From NCBI RefSeq assembly GCF_000421145.1, contig NZ_ATWH01000005.1:1-64000 (forward strand): a stretch of 64,000 bases of DNA, written 5' to 3'. The notes below the pieces were generated by a model. The model saw nothing but the letters and a program-made list of their open reading frames with translations, ran no database searches and was not told where the DNA came from. A program made the position numbers and the translations under genes. Source of the stretch: Glaciibacter superstes DSM 21135 (lineage in GTDB: Bacteria > Actinomycetota > Actinomycetes > Actinomycetales > Microbacteriaceae). Each line of letters begins with the position of its first letter. The first letter of the stretch is position 1. Positions 1 through 9,619 of this stretch are shown here, piece by piece.

Positions 1-319
1 CAAGCCGGTCACGGGCATGGGAGATCGCGGCCTTGTTCGCCAACTTCGGTGACTCCTCGGACCGCTCCGCCCACGCCAACCCATCCGAGATCAGCGCCAA
101 CACGTCCTCATAAGACCCATCCGAGTGCAGCGCCATCCCCATCGCAAAATACGCCACCGACCTCGCCGGCAACGAACGACGCCGCTGCTCAGTCCGGCCG
201 CACTCCGCGATCACCGCATCGACAACATCCGGAGGGAACACCTTCGTCAACACACCAACGGACACCAGATCCGACAACCGACGATCCGACTCGGGCTTTC
301 TCCAACCAGTACGAGGCAT
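1..319 (-). CDS. IS4-family transposase, N-terminal part
   Basis: The minus-strand frame starts at an ATG at 319 and runs off the left edge with no stop, giving about 106 residues beginning MPRTGWRKPESDRR. The sequence with LVSVGVLTKVFPP, VDAVIAECGRTEQRRR and LPARSVAYFAMGMAL matches the N-terminal domain that precedes the DDE catalytic domain in IS4-type transposases of actinobacteria. The catalytic residues lie beyond the edge, so activity cannot be judged. The visible part has no frameshift or stop. Confidence 0.8.
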   Translation of the reverse strand, partial: MPRTGWRKPESDRRLSDLVSVGVLTKVFPPDVVDAVIAECGRTEQRRRSLPARSVAYFAMGMALHSDGSYEDVLALISDGLAWAERSEESPKLANKAAISHARDRL

Positions 320-356
320 ACCCGCAAACTACACCAAAAACCCCTAATTGAACGGT
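1..356 (-). mobile_element. Left-truncated IS4-type insertion sequence (edge of window)
   Basis: The window opens inside an insertion sequence read on the minus strand. It contains the 5' part of a transposase gene (start at 319) and about 35 bases upstream of it. The stretch near 340-362, reading CCAATACCGTTCAATTAG on the minus strand, is where a terminal inverted repeat would be expected, but the partner end lies outside the window, so the exact boundary and any target duplication cannot be checked. The next 1.2 kb are a broken gene, which suits a decaying neighbourhood. Confidence 0.65.
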
Positions 357-426
357 ATTGGACCTAAAGGTGTCTTGCCTATGCTCCCCACAGTGCTATG
401 TCACGACTGTTCGGTAGTGTTCTGAT

Positions 427-1506
427 GTGAACGATTCCAGGCTCGCGTGGTACGACCGCACGTTGAACGCAACCGTTGTGGGCGGCGTCGTTGTTTTCGC
501 TGTGACCTGGTTCGTGCCTTGGGCAATCTCCGAGGCAACAAAGGCTAAGGCACCAGCTTGGGCGTACCTCGTAGTCGCTGGGGTGGCGCTGATCGTGGCG
601 TCGCTGGTCGTTCCGCCTTGGCGACGATTGATCTGGAACAACGTCGCTAAGGACGTCAAGTGGTTCTTTGCGATCCGCCCTATAACTCGACGCAAGAAGG
701 AATTGCTGGAGCAGGCTGGATATGATCGCCGCAGCGGTGAAGTTGCTGCGGAGCGCACCAGCGTTCCTCAGCCGAGCTGGCGCATAGACGCACGCGACGC
801 GTTCGGTGAGCGCAACGTCCACTGGCTGAACAACCAGGGGTATGCCGTGACGGACGTGGCGTTGTCGTGCAATCCAGAGTTCTTCGCTCTCGATGGTGAC
901 GTCTTCTGGAAAGGCACGTTCGGCTCCGACAGCTCCGGCGGTAGCATCGGTAGCTGGTTCAAGGGTGTTACCACTGAGCGCGGTCGCACTGAAGGAGTGA
1001 CCTTCGGCGTGACGTGAATCGACAGGAATGGCGACTCCCATGAGAAGGACGTGCTCCTCTTGCCTGAAGACGTGCGCGCGGCCCGCGACAAGGCGCTAGA
1101 CGAAGCTCACTTGAACGGCATCGAAGCGGGCAGGTCCATGGCCGCTGAAGAGACCGCGGTCCGGCTACCACCACCCAAGCCGCGCTGGGATGTCACAGCT
1201 GCCGCGTGGTCTGCAACCCGGGACAGCGTAGCCGCGCAGGCAGCGCTGCATAACAGAATGCCAGACAGCGTCGCAAGAGGTGTCCGCATCGAGCCGGCCA
1301 ACACTGATGGGCGCATCACAAGCAGCGGATATTGGGAGGATTTATCCGGACAAAACTCTGGAAGCTTCAACGTGTCGGTCAGCGGTAGTGCGCCCGAGCA
1401 TGGCACGCCTCTGACCATCGAATGGTATGACGAAAGCGGCGAGAAGCATAAGCAATCCGTTCGGATGGACCCACTATTCGATGTTCAAGACGCACCCTTC
1501 CAATGA
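427..1506 (+). pseudogene. Membrane-anchored protein with repeated beta-rich domain, interrupted by TGA
   Basis: Two stretches in one frame are separated only by a TGA at 1015-1017. The first (196 residues) has two hydrophobic segments (about residues 18-36 and 43-62) and then a soluble domain. The second (from about 1018 to 1506) continues it. The interruption falls in the motif FGVT-stop-IDRNGDSHEKDV, and a second copy of that motif near 1408-1470 reads TIEWYDESGEKHKQSV, with a tryptophan exactly where the stop is. The stop is therefore most simply a TGG to TGA change in one reading frame. I do not recognise the family. A start inside the second half (1051) could in principle still make a 151-residue protein. 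Confidence 0.7.
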
Positions 1507-1572
1507 GGCGAGCCTCTGACCGCCGAGTCGTGGGGCTGGTTCACGGCTGTTGACTGCGGTATTCCTGTTGTC

Positions 1573-3194
1573 ATGGATGCGTCAACAGCGACAGCGAACG
1601 TGAACAACCTTCTTGAAGGTCACACGCAGTTGGATATTGAGTGTTTGGATCGGATCTATCTGAACGGGTACGTCCCTGTGTTGCAGGTCGGCGGTCAGGT
1701 GGTGAACTTCATGAAGAAGCATCTGGGGAAGAACATCCCCTCGCCGGCGATTCTGGAGAAGATCGGTTCCCGGTTCCGCGCGAACGTGACGGCGTTTACG
1801 GAGCAGGGCGGGATCCCGCTGGTCCGGTTTGCGAGGGGCGACCGGAAGCTCGACGTGATGCGCAAGCATCTGGCCCGGCAGGAGAAGACCGGGCGTTCCG
1901 GGGTCGCTGCGGTCGGTGTCGCGCAGGAGTTCCAGAACGTGTTCGCCGCGAACCGGCGCGAAGGCAACGCGGGCGGTGTTCCGTTCTACTCGTTCACGAA
2001 AGCCGACCGGCGGGTCACCTGCTTCTACTTCTATCTCTGGGACGAGGACTTCGGGCCGGGGTTCATCAAGATCTGTTCATACTTCCCCTACCCGATTAAG
2101 GTTTGGATCAACGGGCATGAATGGGCTAAACGTCAAGCCGCGAAGGCCGGAGTCGTGTTCACCGCGTTGTCCAACGGGTTCCAATCCTGCGAGGACCCGG
2201 GAGCGTTGCAAGAGATCTGTGACCGGCTCGGCCCGACACAGATCGAGGCGTTCTTCGACCGGTGGATGAACCAGCTGCCTGTCCGTTGGATGAGTATGAC
2301 CGCACGTTCGGCTACTGGTGGGAGCTGTCGATGCGTCAGATCGAAACGTCTCGCACGATCGTGTTCGATGCCCCGCGTCATGCCCGCGGGTTCGTCGACG
2401 CGCTGATCACGGACAATCTGAACGTGGGCCGGCCGGACACGCTCGAGGTCATCTTCGGAAGGAGGATCATCCATGGCAAGAAACGTCGCACTCAGGAGGT
2501 TTTCAACACGAAAGTCGTCACCGCTGATACCGGCGTCACGTTGAACACGTTCTACAAGCACTCCCGGATCAAGCAATATCTCAAAGACGGTCGCGCCTTA
2601 CGGATCGAGACCGTGATCAACTCACCCACTGATCTGGGCGTCGCACGGCGTCTGGAACATTTGGACGAACTGCAACACAAATCACGTGACATCAACACCC
2701 GTCTGCTCGATACTGAACGTGTCGGGCAGGGCCTGATCCTCGCGAGCCCAGCCTTTGAGCGGGCCACGCAGTCCACCCTCACCGAGGATGGCAGGAGGGC
2801 CCCGGCCCTCAGGTTCGGCGATCCTCGGGTGATGGCCCTGCTCGGCGCTCTCTGCATGTTCAGGAATGTTCTCGGCTTCACCAACAAGAGCCTCCGCGCC
2901 CAGGTGAGCATGCTGCCGGGCGTCCCCTATCGAATGAATCAGATCAGCTACGACCTGTCGCGCCTCGCCCGCAAAGGTCTCATCCAGCGCATCCCGAGAA
3001 CGAACACATACGCCCTGACCAGCGACGGACTCCGAATCGCGCTGTTCTACACGAAGGTCCATGACCGGCTCCTCATCCCGCTCTGCACAGCCGATCAACC
3101 GCCCGCCCCCGTCGAACTACGCGATGCTCTTCGCACCATCGACACTCACGTCGAGAACTACATCGACCGCGCACGCCTCGGAAAGGCCCCTTGA
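1573..3194 (+). pseudogene. Conserved actinobacterial protein of unknown function, split by a one-base deletion
   Basis: Two overlapping frames make up one protein of about 540 residues. The N-terminal frame (from ATG 1573) includes HLGKNIPSPAILEKIGSRFR and a tract from DVMRKHLARQEKTGRS to GVAQEFQNVF. Coherent sequence ends at FFDRWMNQLPV near 2283 and resumes in the next frame at PLDEYDRTFGYWWELSMRQ. Adding one C at about 2281-2283 (cctgtc-c-cgttg) would restore a continuous reading of QLPVPLDEYDR. The C-terminal part has a winged-helix-like tail (LSRLARKGLIQRIPRTN). I recall this as a family of unknown function in actinobacteria, but no role can be assigned. It ends five bases before the remnant on the opposite strand. 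Confidence 0.75.
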
Positions 3195-3198
3195 AAAC

Positions 3199-3977
3199 TC
3201 AAGACAAACGTCGGAATTCTGACCCCCAAGGATCGCTAGCGCCGGGAGCGATGCCGTGCACGAGCTGTGCCATAGCGCGGCCCTCGTCGCCGACCCAGTC
3301 CGAACCGGGTTCGGCGTCGCGGACGACGCTGACCTCCGTCCGGTACCCGCAAGGGTTCGCCGCGCCGGGGAGACTACCCAGGGCGACATCGTCCTACGGC
3401 GTTGTGGCCGATTCCGTCGAGGCATCGAAGGAATCCGAGATGATGCCCACGGTGATACCCGAGCCATCAACCCCGAATTCCTCTCGTGCACGGCTGCGCT
3501 CAGCGGGGCGTCCGCTTCGACCGGTACGGCTCGGCACGCTGGCGGTGAAACTACGGTGCCGCCGGCCACCACACCCGACGCGGGAGCGGGCGGCGTCAGG
3601 GATTCGACTTTGCCCACGGCTGGTGGAGTCGACGCAACGACGAAGCGCACGCCGGGAACCGCCCGAAGAAGCTCAACCTGGTCGGGGAGAGTGGACCCGG
3701 TTATCACACCGAACTCAGGCGCCGTCGTGGTCACATCGAGGTACGGGGCAACGAGTGTCTGCACCTCGCCGAGCGGTGTTCCGGGTTCAACGTAGACCTC
3801 GACCGTAAGTCTCCCGGTACTGTCGACCGGTTGCACTTCGGCACCGGCCGCAGGCAGCAGGTCGAATATCGACCCGGTCGCACCGTCGTCGTCGGGTTCC
3901 TCGGCGTGCGCCGGAAGGGACATCCCGAGTATCACGGCTGCCGTTGCTGCCGTTGCTGCCGTGGCCAAGGCTCTCAT
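3199..3977 (-). pseudogene. Secreted S8 (subtilase-like) peptidase remnant
   Basis: Start ATG at 3977 gives a signal peptide (MRALATAATAATAAVILGM, cleavage after AHA). An N-terminal prodomain-like region follows, up to about 3490. There the frame is lost: the peptidase continues in another minus frame as EFGVDGSGITVGIISDSFDA, carrying the SDS motif around the catalytic Asp. That frame then meets a TAG (about 3391-3393, probably from CAG), continues as DDVALGSLPGAANPCGY and DEGRAMAQLVHGIAPGA, and is cut off at about 3240. The gene thus has a frameshift, a nonsense codon and a 3' truncation that removes the catalytic Ser region. Family assignment rests on these motifs. Confidence 0.7.
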
Positions 3978-4432
3978 AAGTCGTCTACTGTGACGTTCTC
4001 TCAGGCGCTCTACTTTGTCGGAATGTGCGCGGCACAACCAAATCCGGCTGAACTGCGCTGTGCGCGCGAGCGGGCCGTCCCACACAATGGGGGGTCGACT
4101 CGAAAGTGAACGGTCAACGATAATTGGGCGACGCGTGCGCACCCCCTTGTGCTCGCGTTGAAACGCCCCGCACGCCGTGCCCTAACTAATGGCGGGCGGG
4201 GCGCTCATATGCGCCAACCGTAGCCCGCCGCAATTTGCCGCCATCGAAGTCTGATTACGGCGGACGCGCCGATCGCCGGCAAGGCGTTCGTCGCCTGCGT
4301 TCGCGCGGCGGCACGCGAATGGCGATGTGCCGACCGCCGACAGGAACTGTCGCATCTCCGCTGGCCCAACTGCGACCTCGGCCGCCATCTCACATGGTAC
4401 GGTCAACACGAACTTCGACGGGGAGCGTGAGC
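3978..4432. other. Gene-poor spacer upstream of the AttH-type lipoprotein
   Basis: No convincing gene. Around 4162-4203 there is a CGCCCCGC / GCGGGGCG pair that could form a weak hairpin. Short minus-strand open frames at about 4200-4400 have no recognisable similarity. A Shine-Dalgarno-like GGGAG at 4421-4425 belongs to the following gene. Confidence 0.4.
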
Positions 4433-5800
4433 GTGCGAACAGTGGGTCAAGTACGACGAATGATCGGCACGGTGATCGCGGCGACAGCGATCGTCGCCAT
4501 GAGCGCGTGCGCCTCACCGGCCCCGCAGGGGGCGCCCCAGTCGAGCGGTACACCAATTCCGGTGGCCGCGGATAGCGCTGCGGTCAGCCTGCCGGAGGAC
4601 ATGTACCTCCACCTCGGCGCTCCGACCGAGTGGTGGTGGAACATCGGAACGCTCCGGTCGGGAGACCGGGTGTTCGGCTTCGAGATCAACGCGGCCGGGT
4701 TCCCGGTCAATGGCTGGGCCTTCACGCAGGTCATGCTCACCGATGTGCAGAACGGCAAGCACTACCAGTCGACCACCGTTTACCTCCCCCCGAAGTCCTG
4801 GGACCCGCAACATTGGGCCGAGTCGGACCCGACGAAGGACTGGTTCGCCCGCCTCGGTGACCCGGCGAGCCAGCTCGGCGGCATCGTCGTCACCGACCCC
4901 GGGAGCGGGTACACGAGCGCGCCGACGGTGACGATCGGCGATGGCGGGACCGGCGCCTCCGCGATCGCGACCCTGGGCACGGACGGCGGGGTGGGTGTCG
5001 TCCTGGTGAGTGATCCAGGCACGGGCTATACCTCGGTGCCCGAGATCACGATCAGCGGCGACGGGACCGGCGCGAAGGCCGTTGCCTATCCCTCGTACGT
5101 CTCGATGTCGGCGCAGGGGGACGACCCGACGCAGGGGCTGCACATCGAGGCGCTCATGGCGGATGAGGCCACGTTGACGCCGGTGCAGTTCGACCTGACG
5201 GAGTCGCAGCAGGGCAGCCCGTTCGTCGTGTGGGGCAGCGGCGTGAACTCGACGGATCATGCGCTCGATCTGCAACACAAGAACTACTACTACTCGCTCA
5301 CCCACCTGCAGACGACGGGCACGATCACGCTCGACGGAGAGAAGATCCCCGTCACCGGCGAGACGTGGATGGACCATGAGTACGGTGCGTTCGGCGACTC
5401 GGCGAACCCGGTCAAGTGGAACCTCACCGACCAGCAGCTCGACAACGGCTGGACGCTGTCGAACTACTTCCTCTCGAAGGCTGGCGAGGATCCGCCCACG
5501 GATGTCGCGGTTCCGTCGTACTCGACGTTGCAGAGCCCAGACGGGCAGATGTATTACGTCGCGAGCACGATGACGCCGCTCGCGCCGACGTGGAAGAGCC
5601 CGGTCACTGGGGAGACCTATTACACGAGCGTCCGGGTGCAGATCCCGCTCTTCGACGTGGACTTCACCGTGACGGCGCCGATCGGTGATCAGGAGTTCCC
5701 GACGCAGGGCGCTCCCGTGTACGAGGGCATCGGCTCGGTGGACGGCACGTTCCAGGGCGAGCCCGTCACAGGCGACGGCTGGATCGAACAGGCGCACTGA
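4433..5800 (+). CDS. AttH/CrtC-type lipocalin-like lipoprotein with an inserted repeat module
   Basis: Predicted 455-residue exported lipoprotein. I chose the GTG at 4433 because GGGAG sits 7 bases upstream and it gives a proper signal peptide (Arg-rich start, hydrophobic core, lipobox MSAC). The body has features of the AttH / carotenoid 1,2-hydratase-like predicted hydrolases: EWWWNIGTL near the N terminus and GETWMDHEYGAFG in the C-terminal half. Residues about 149-222 are unusual: two consecutive copies of a motif of the form DPGSGYTSAPTVTI-GDGGTGASA, typical of bacterial surface-protein repeats, lie between the two lipocalin-like parts. The substrate is unknown. No operon partner is evident. 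Confidence 0.7.
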   Translation: MRTVGQVRRMIGTVIAATAIVAMSACASPAPQGAPQSSGTPIPVAADSAAVSLPEDMYLHLGAPTEWWWNIGTLRSGDRVFGFEINAAGFPVNGWAFTQVMLTDVQNGKHYQSTTVYLPPKSWDPQHWAESDPTKDWFARLGDPASQLGGIVVTDPGSGYTSAPTVTIGDGGTGASAIATLGTDGGVGVVLVSDPGTGYTSVPEITISGDGTGAKAVAYPSYVSMSAQGDDPTQGLHIEALMADEATLTPVQFDLTESQQGSPFVVWGSGVNSTDHALDLQHKNYYYSLTHLQTTGTITLDGEKIPVTGETWMDHEYGAFGDSANPVKWNLTDQQLDNGWTLSNYFLSKAGEDPPTDVAVPSYSTLQSPDGQMYYVASTMTPLAPTWKSPVTGETYYTSVRVQIPLFDVDFTVTAPIGDQEFPTQGAPVYEGIGSVDGTFQGEPVTGDGWIEQAH

Positions 5801-5832
5801 ATCGAACAGGCGCGCCCTGTTGAGCGAGGCTG

Positions 5833-6213
5833 CTAGCGGAGCATGCCGAACCAGGGTCCCCACAGCGCCAGGCCGGACACCGTGAGCCACACCATGGTGG
5901 CCATCGGCACGAGCGCGAGGTAGCCGAGGACGAACGCGGTGATCGAGAGACCGCGCCCCGAGCCGCTGAGCCGACGGGCCCTGGCGAACCCGATGTGCCC
6001 GAGCACGATCGCGAGCACCACGACGACCAACCAGAGCGCGGGCGCGGCGATGAGGATGCCCTGGATCACCGCGAACACCATCGCGTCCGGAAGCGCCTTT
6101 CCCAGCAGAAAGGTTGCGCCGCCCGCGATTGCCAGCAGCCCGAATACGAACGCAGTGACCGCGGCGCGGTTGCGCCGCTCGCTGCTCGGCGCGATTACCT
6201 CGATAGTCGTCAT
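5833..6213 (-). CDS. Small DUF4190-like integral membrane protein
   Basis: A start at 6213 gives a 126-residue protein beginning MTTIEVIAPSSERRNRAAVT. Three hydrophobic segments are visible (about residues 17-35, 42-66 and 90-112) with an Arg-rich loop ARARRLSGSGRG between the second and third, the layout of DUF4190-type proteins that often sit beside signalling or cell-envelope genes. The open frame extends further upstream to 6354, but the added part has no membrane or conserved character. It converges on the AttH-type gene. Function unknown. Confidence 0.6.
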   Translation of the reverse strand: MTTIEVIAPSSERRNRAAVTAFVFGLLAIAGGATFLLGKALPDAMVFAVIQGILIAAPALWLVVVVLAIVLGHIGFARARRLSGSGRGLSITAFVLGYLALVPMATMVWLTVSGLALWGPWFGMLR

Positions 6214-6414
6214 ACGGGCACAATACCGGTCGGCGCCGCTGTTGAACGTCCGACCCGGGATCACGAATCCGTCGGACCGCTCGTCAGGGTGCCACGAATG
6301 AGTTGAGAGACCCAGTAATCTACGGATATCCAAACGGCTGTACGTCTGCGACAAGCAGCAACACCCACAGGGAATTGAGAATGCGCGGGTGCCGCATCCG
6401 CAGCTGGCTTACAC

Positions 6415-6645
6415 GTGTTCACCGATGACGGAGTGACGAATCACGATGGCTGGGACGAAGCGCTCGAGTCGTTCACTCGAAAGCGGGCGCCACAAGCGGG
6501 CCGCGTTCAGCGCACCGCACGAACCTGGGGCAACATCACGCATGCCGATGGACTCGAGCGGGTGTTTCGTGACGAGCTCCTGGCTCGCCGCGACCCGGAC
6601 GACTTTCGCTACATCGACTGGCTCTACGGCGATCACGCTGATTGA
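6415..6645 (+). pseudogene. C-terminal fragment of an FAD-dependent aromatic monooxygenase
   Basis: About 76 residues containing ALESFTRKRAPQAGRVQR, TWGNITHADGLERVFRDEL and RRDPDDFRYIDWLYG. This is the C-terminal signature of PheA/UbiH-type FAD monooxygenases, where Arg-rich 'RRP-R-VQ' and 'DWLYG' segments close the protein. The FAD-binding and substrate-binding parts are absent upstream, so it is a remnant. It is the first of a series of gene fragments that continues to 11.3 kb. Confidence 0.6.
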
Positions 6646-6663
6646 CCGATACGGCGAGAAAGT

Positions 6664-7380
6664 TCAGCTCATGATGACTGCGAGAGTGCGGCTCGCCTCG
6701 GTGGCCGCTGACTCGAGCGCCTCGATGAGCTCTGGCCGGGCGCTCTCGGGCAAACGTCGCTCGATGGCGACAATGCTCAGTGCAGCGACGACCGTCCCGG
6801 ACTCGTCGAAGATGGGTGCCGCGATACCGAGAGCGTCAGCATCCACTTCGCCGTATGAAATGGCATAGCCCTGGGTCCGTATTTGAGCGAGCCGCTCGAT
6901 GAGTAGATCGACGTCGGTCAGCGTGTTGGGGCTGAATTTGCGAAGTTCGCGGCTGGTCAGCAGTGAGCGCGCTTCGTCTTCTGGAAGCCACGCGAGCAAG
7001 ACCAGGGCAGACGCTCCCGCGTTGATGTCTAGCGTCGTGCCGCGCTCATAAGACAGTCGAATATATTGCCCCGTCGACTCCTCACGCTCAACGCAAACGA
7101 TGATGTCTCCGACGCGACGGGTCAACAACACGGTTTGGTGGAATCGTTGCGTGAGCTTTTTCATCAGCGGGAGGATCGCGCCGGAGAACCCATATCCTTT
7201 TCGGGTAAGCCGGGCGAGGGCAAGGACTTGTAAGCCGAGTCGAAATCCTCCGCCGGGCGCCTCCTCAAGGAAGGCACTGGTCACCAGCGACTGTAGGTAG
7301 CGATACGCCGTAGATCTGGCGACGCCCAGTGTGGAGGCAACCTCCGTCGCGGACACCCTGAGGTGCTCATCAGAGAACAA
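6664..7380 (-). CDS. IclR-family transcriptional regulator, probably N-terminally trimmed
   Basis: The 238-residue frame has the winged helix of IclR regulators ([23 protein letters not shown], about residues 10-32) and the full effector domain ([39 protein letters not shown]). The only in-frame start I find is a TTG at 7380. The frame continues upstream as LKTTILGLF to a stop at 7408-7410, so the first residues belong to sequence now fused to the phosphomannomutase remnant. The regulator may therefore have lost its own start region and promoter. Its former target cannot be inferred because the surrounding genes are fragments. Confidence 0.75.
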   Translation of the reverse strand: MFSDEHLRVSATEVASTLGVARSTAYRYLQSLVTSAFLEEAPGGGFRLGLQVLALARLTRKGYGFSGAILPLMKKLTQRFHQTVLLTRRVGDIIVCVEREESTGQYIRLSYERGTTLDINAGASALVLLAWLPEDEARSLLTSRELRKFSPNTLTDVDLLIERLAQIRTQGYAISYGEVDADALGIAAPIFDESGTVVAALSIVAIERRLPESARPELIEALESAATEASRTLAVIMS

Positions 7381-7874
7381 TCCCAGGATCGTGGTCTTTA
7401 AGGTCGCTCATGAGCGAGAGGAAATCGATGGCTGCGGAGATTTCATCCTTGTCGTGCACATTCGCCGGATCAACAAGGTAGCCAAGCGCCTCTTCGTATC
7501 CGAACAGCAGGTTGGGAACGCGTGAGATCCATTTGAATCCAGTCAAGGTCTCCACATATGGTCGTGGTTACCGCCAGCCACAATCCAGCCACAATCCAGC
7601 CCAAGTATGCGGCGAGTCCAGCGGCCGTCTGGCCTACGACGACTCGGTTCATGCGGGTGGGCCCGGCTCCGAGCGCTCCCCGGAGGCGTGCGGTGCCGAA
7701 TTCGAGTCGCCCGTTGAAACGCTCAGCGAGGTTGCCGAGTGCGCGCGGGTCGGTGTTGTGCTCGACGCGAACAATCATTTCGGCGAGCTCTATCCTGGTT
7801 TCGAGGTTGGGATCCGGATCGAACCAGCTCCTCGCCGATTGGAGCAATTGTTCCCGGTCGTGCGGGATTGTCAC
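7370..7874 (-). pseudogene. Phosphomannomutase/phosphoglucomutase with an internal deletion
   Basis: The N-terminal part starts with ATG at 7874 (MTIPHDREQLLQSARSWF) and carries the family motif EFGTARLRGALGAGPTRMN, here AR where AG is usual. After AAGLAAYL the sequence is lost. A later piece of the same enzyme, [20 protein letters not shown] then [15 protein letters not shown], resumes in another frame between about 7555 and 7396. The phosphoserine loop and most of the catalytic domains are missing. The start overlaps the stop of the purine nucleoside phosphorylase remnant by four bases, the usual punA-pmm operon arrangement, so both decayed in place. Confidence 0.8.
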
Positions 7875-8261
7875 GAGTCCGCGTCCGAAATGCGAGTCAC
7901 GATCTGGGCCAGCAGCGGCCCCAGCCGAGCCTCAGCGGTTTTGCCCGCGTCGATGAGTTCCTCGTGGTTGAGTGGCGATTCCTGAATTCCCGCAGCTAGG
8001 TTTGTGATCAGCGAGATGCCGAACACCTCAAGCCCCGCCTGACGTGCCGCAATCGCTTCAAGGGCCGTGGACATTCCGACGATGTCACCGCCCAGCGCGC
8101 GCACCATTCGAACCTCGGCCGGCGTCTCGTAATGAGGGCCGGCCAGCTGGGCATAAACTCCGTCATCGAGCGTTGCGTCCACCTCTCGCGCGAGCTCGCA
8201 AAAGCGCGCTGTAGAGGTCAGTCAAGTCGACAAAGGTTGGACCAATGATAGGTGACTGGCC
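7871..8261 (-). pseudogene. Purine nucleoside phosphorylase, C-terminal fragment with frameshift
   Basis: From 8182 downwards the frame reads DGVYAQLAGPHYETPAEVRM, then GDIVGMSTALEAIAARQAG and GISLITNLAAGI, diagnostic of trimeric purine nucleoside phosphorylase. Immediately upstream, in another frame, lies IIGPTFVDLTDLYSAL, which in this family directly precedes it. A small indel near 8195 separates the two. The first two thirds of the enzyme are missing; upstream of about 8261 the DNA switches abruptly to sulfatase sequence. Confidence 0.8.
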
Positions 8262-9618
8262 GAACAGCCTCACGTCGGCGACGCGGCCCGGCCCGCGTTG
8301 GGAGAAGAAGCCCACGGTGCTTTTTCCGGCGGGCACGGGGGTGCTGGAGGCGACCGCGACACGCTCGCTTAGCATGTGGTGCTCGAAGTGGAGGAAATTA
8401 TCCCTGACGAACAGCACATAGCCGCCGTATCCGGCACGGGATGCGAGCAGGACTCCGTTCTCGGTGCCGGTGCGAGTCAGTCGCGCGCTCACGCGCATCG
8501 TCCGGTTGGTTCCGGTGAGCCGGGTTGTGAAGCTGAGGTGGCTTTGGCCGGGGCGAAGCACGATCTTCCGCATCAGGGCTCGCGCACTTCCGCCGCGTGC
8601 TTCGAGCAGCTCCTTCAAGGATCGATCGTCAAGAGGGAGCACACTGTTCTTCGCCGCCTCGTCCCACCAGAGTTCTGTCAACGCTTTGAGCTTGTCAGGC
8701 TGCTCATCCGCGATGTCGGTGGTTTCGGCAAAGTCCCGCTCGAGGTCGTAGAGGCGCCACTGGTCCTGGTCATAGGGGGTGCCCTTTTGGTGTTGCGTGA
8801 CGGCGCGCCACCCGTTGTGCCAGATTCCTCGATGCCCGAGCATCTCGAAGTACTGGGTCTGTCGTGCCGGCGGCGCGGCGTCGTCGGCGATCATGGTGTG
8901 CATCGATGCGCCATCCAGCGCGGCGATGATGTCGAAGCGATCGTCGTCTTCCCGGTCGAGGGCCGTGTCCACGAAGGTGGCAGCGAGATCGATGACGTGT
9001 GCGAACTGGGAGCGCACCTCACCGGCCGGCGCGACTCCCGGCCAGTGCACGATGAGGGGAGATCGCGTCCCGCCGAGGTCGACGTATTGCTTGTAGCGCC
9101 GGAATGGAGTGTTGCCAGCCATCGCCCAGCCGGTCGCATAGTGCGTCGGGTGCGTGTGATCGCCGATAAAGGGGAGACCGGCTGTCTCGGAATCGGCGTC
9201 GAGAGCGAGGTTGTTGTACGGGCCGAGCACGTTCGTGGTACCGAAATCGCGGCCGTCGCCTGCCGCTCCGTTGTCGGACAACACGACGATCATTGTGTTG
9301 TCGAGTTGCCCGGTCTGCTCAAGCCAGGAGACCAGCCGCCCAAGCTGCGCGTCGGTGTGCTCCAAGAAGCCGACGAAGGCTTCCTGGCCACCAGCGGCAA
9401 TGCTTCGTTCGTTCGACCTCGGATAGTTCCTCCCACTGCGGCACATTCTCGTCGCGCTCGGTGAGCTCGGTCCCTTCGGGCATCACGCCAGGTTCGAGCT
9501 GACGGACGAGGCGCTCCTCGCGTAGTTGGTCCCAGCCGGCATCGTAACGACCTCGATATCGTTCGATCCACTCGGCAGGTGCTTGGAACGGTGCGTGAGT
9601 GGCCCCGAACGCGAGCTG
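8262..9618 (-). pseudogene. Arylsulfatase (type I) fragment, frameshifted and lacking its N terminus
   Basis: The remnant begins at about 9618 with QLAFGATHAPFQAPAEWI and continues through RYDAGWDQLREERL to WEELSEVER. There the frame breaks and continues as SIAAGGQEAFVGFLEHTDAQ, LDNTMIVVLSDNGA and GNTPFRRYKQYVDLGGTRSP, all typical of large alkylsulfatase/arylsulfatase proteins. The break lies in a CGAA CGAA CGAA run near 9408-9420; removing one 4-base unit restores the frame. The N-terminal catalytic region with the formylglycine Cys is missing. The tail is fused to the nucleoside phosphorylase remnant. Confidence 0.8.
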
Positions 9619-9619
9619 C

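Noticed and set aside
4514..6223. Long minus-strand open frame (about 569 codons) opposite the AttH-type gene
   Set aside because: Arg/His-rich composition typical of the antisense of high-GC codons, no motifs, and the plus-strand gene has signal peptide, ribosome site and family motifs.
8376..9464. Plus-strand open frame opposite the sulfatase remnant
   Set aside because: Antisense shadow; sulfatase similarity is unambiguous on the minus strand.
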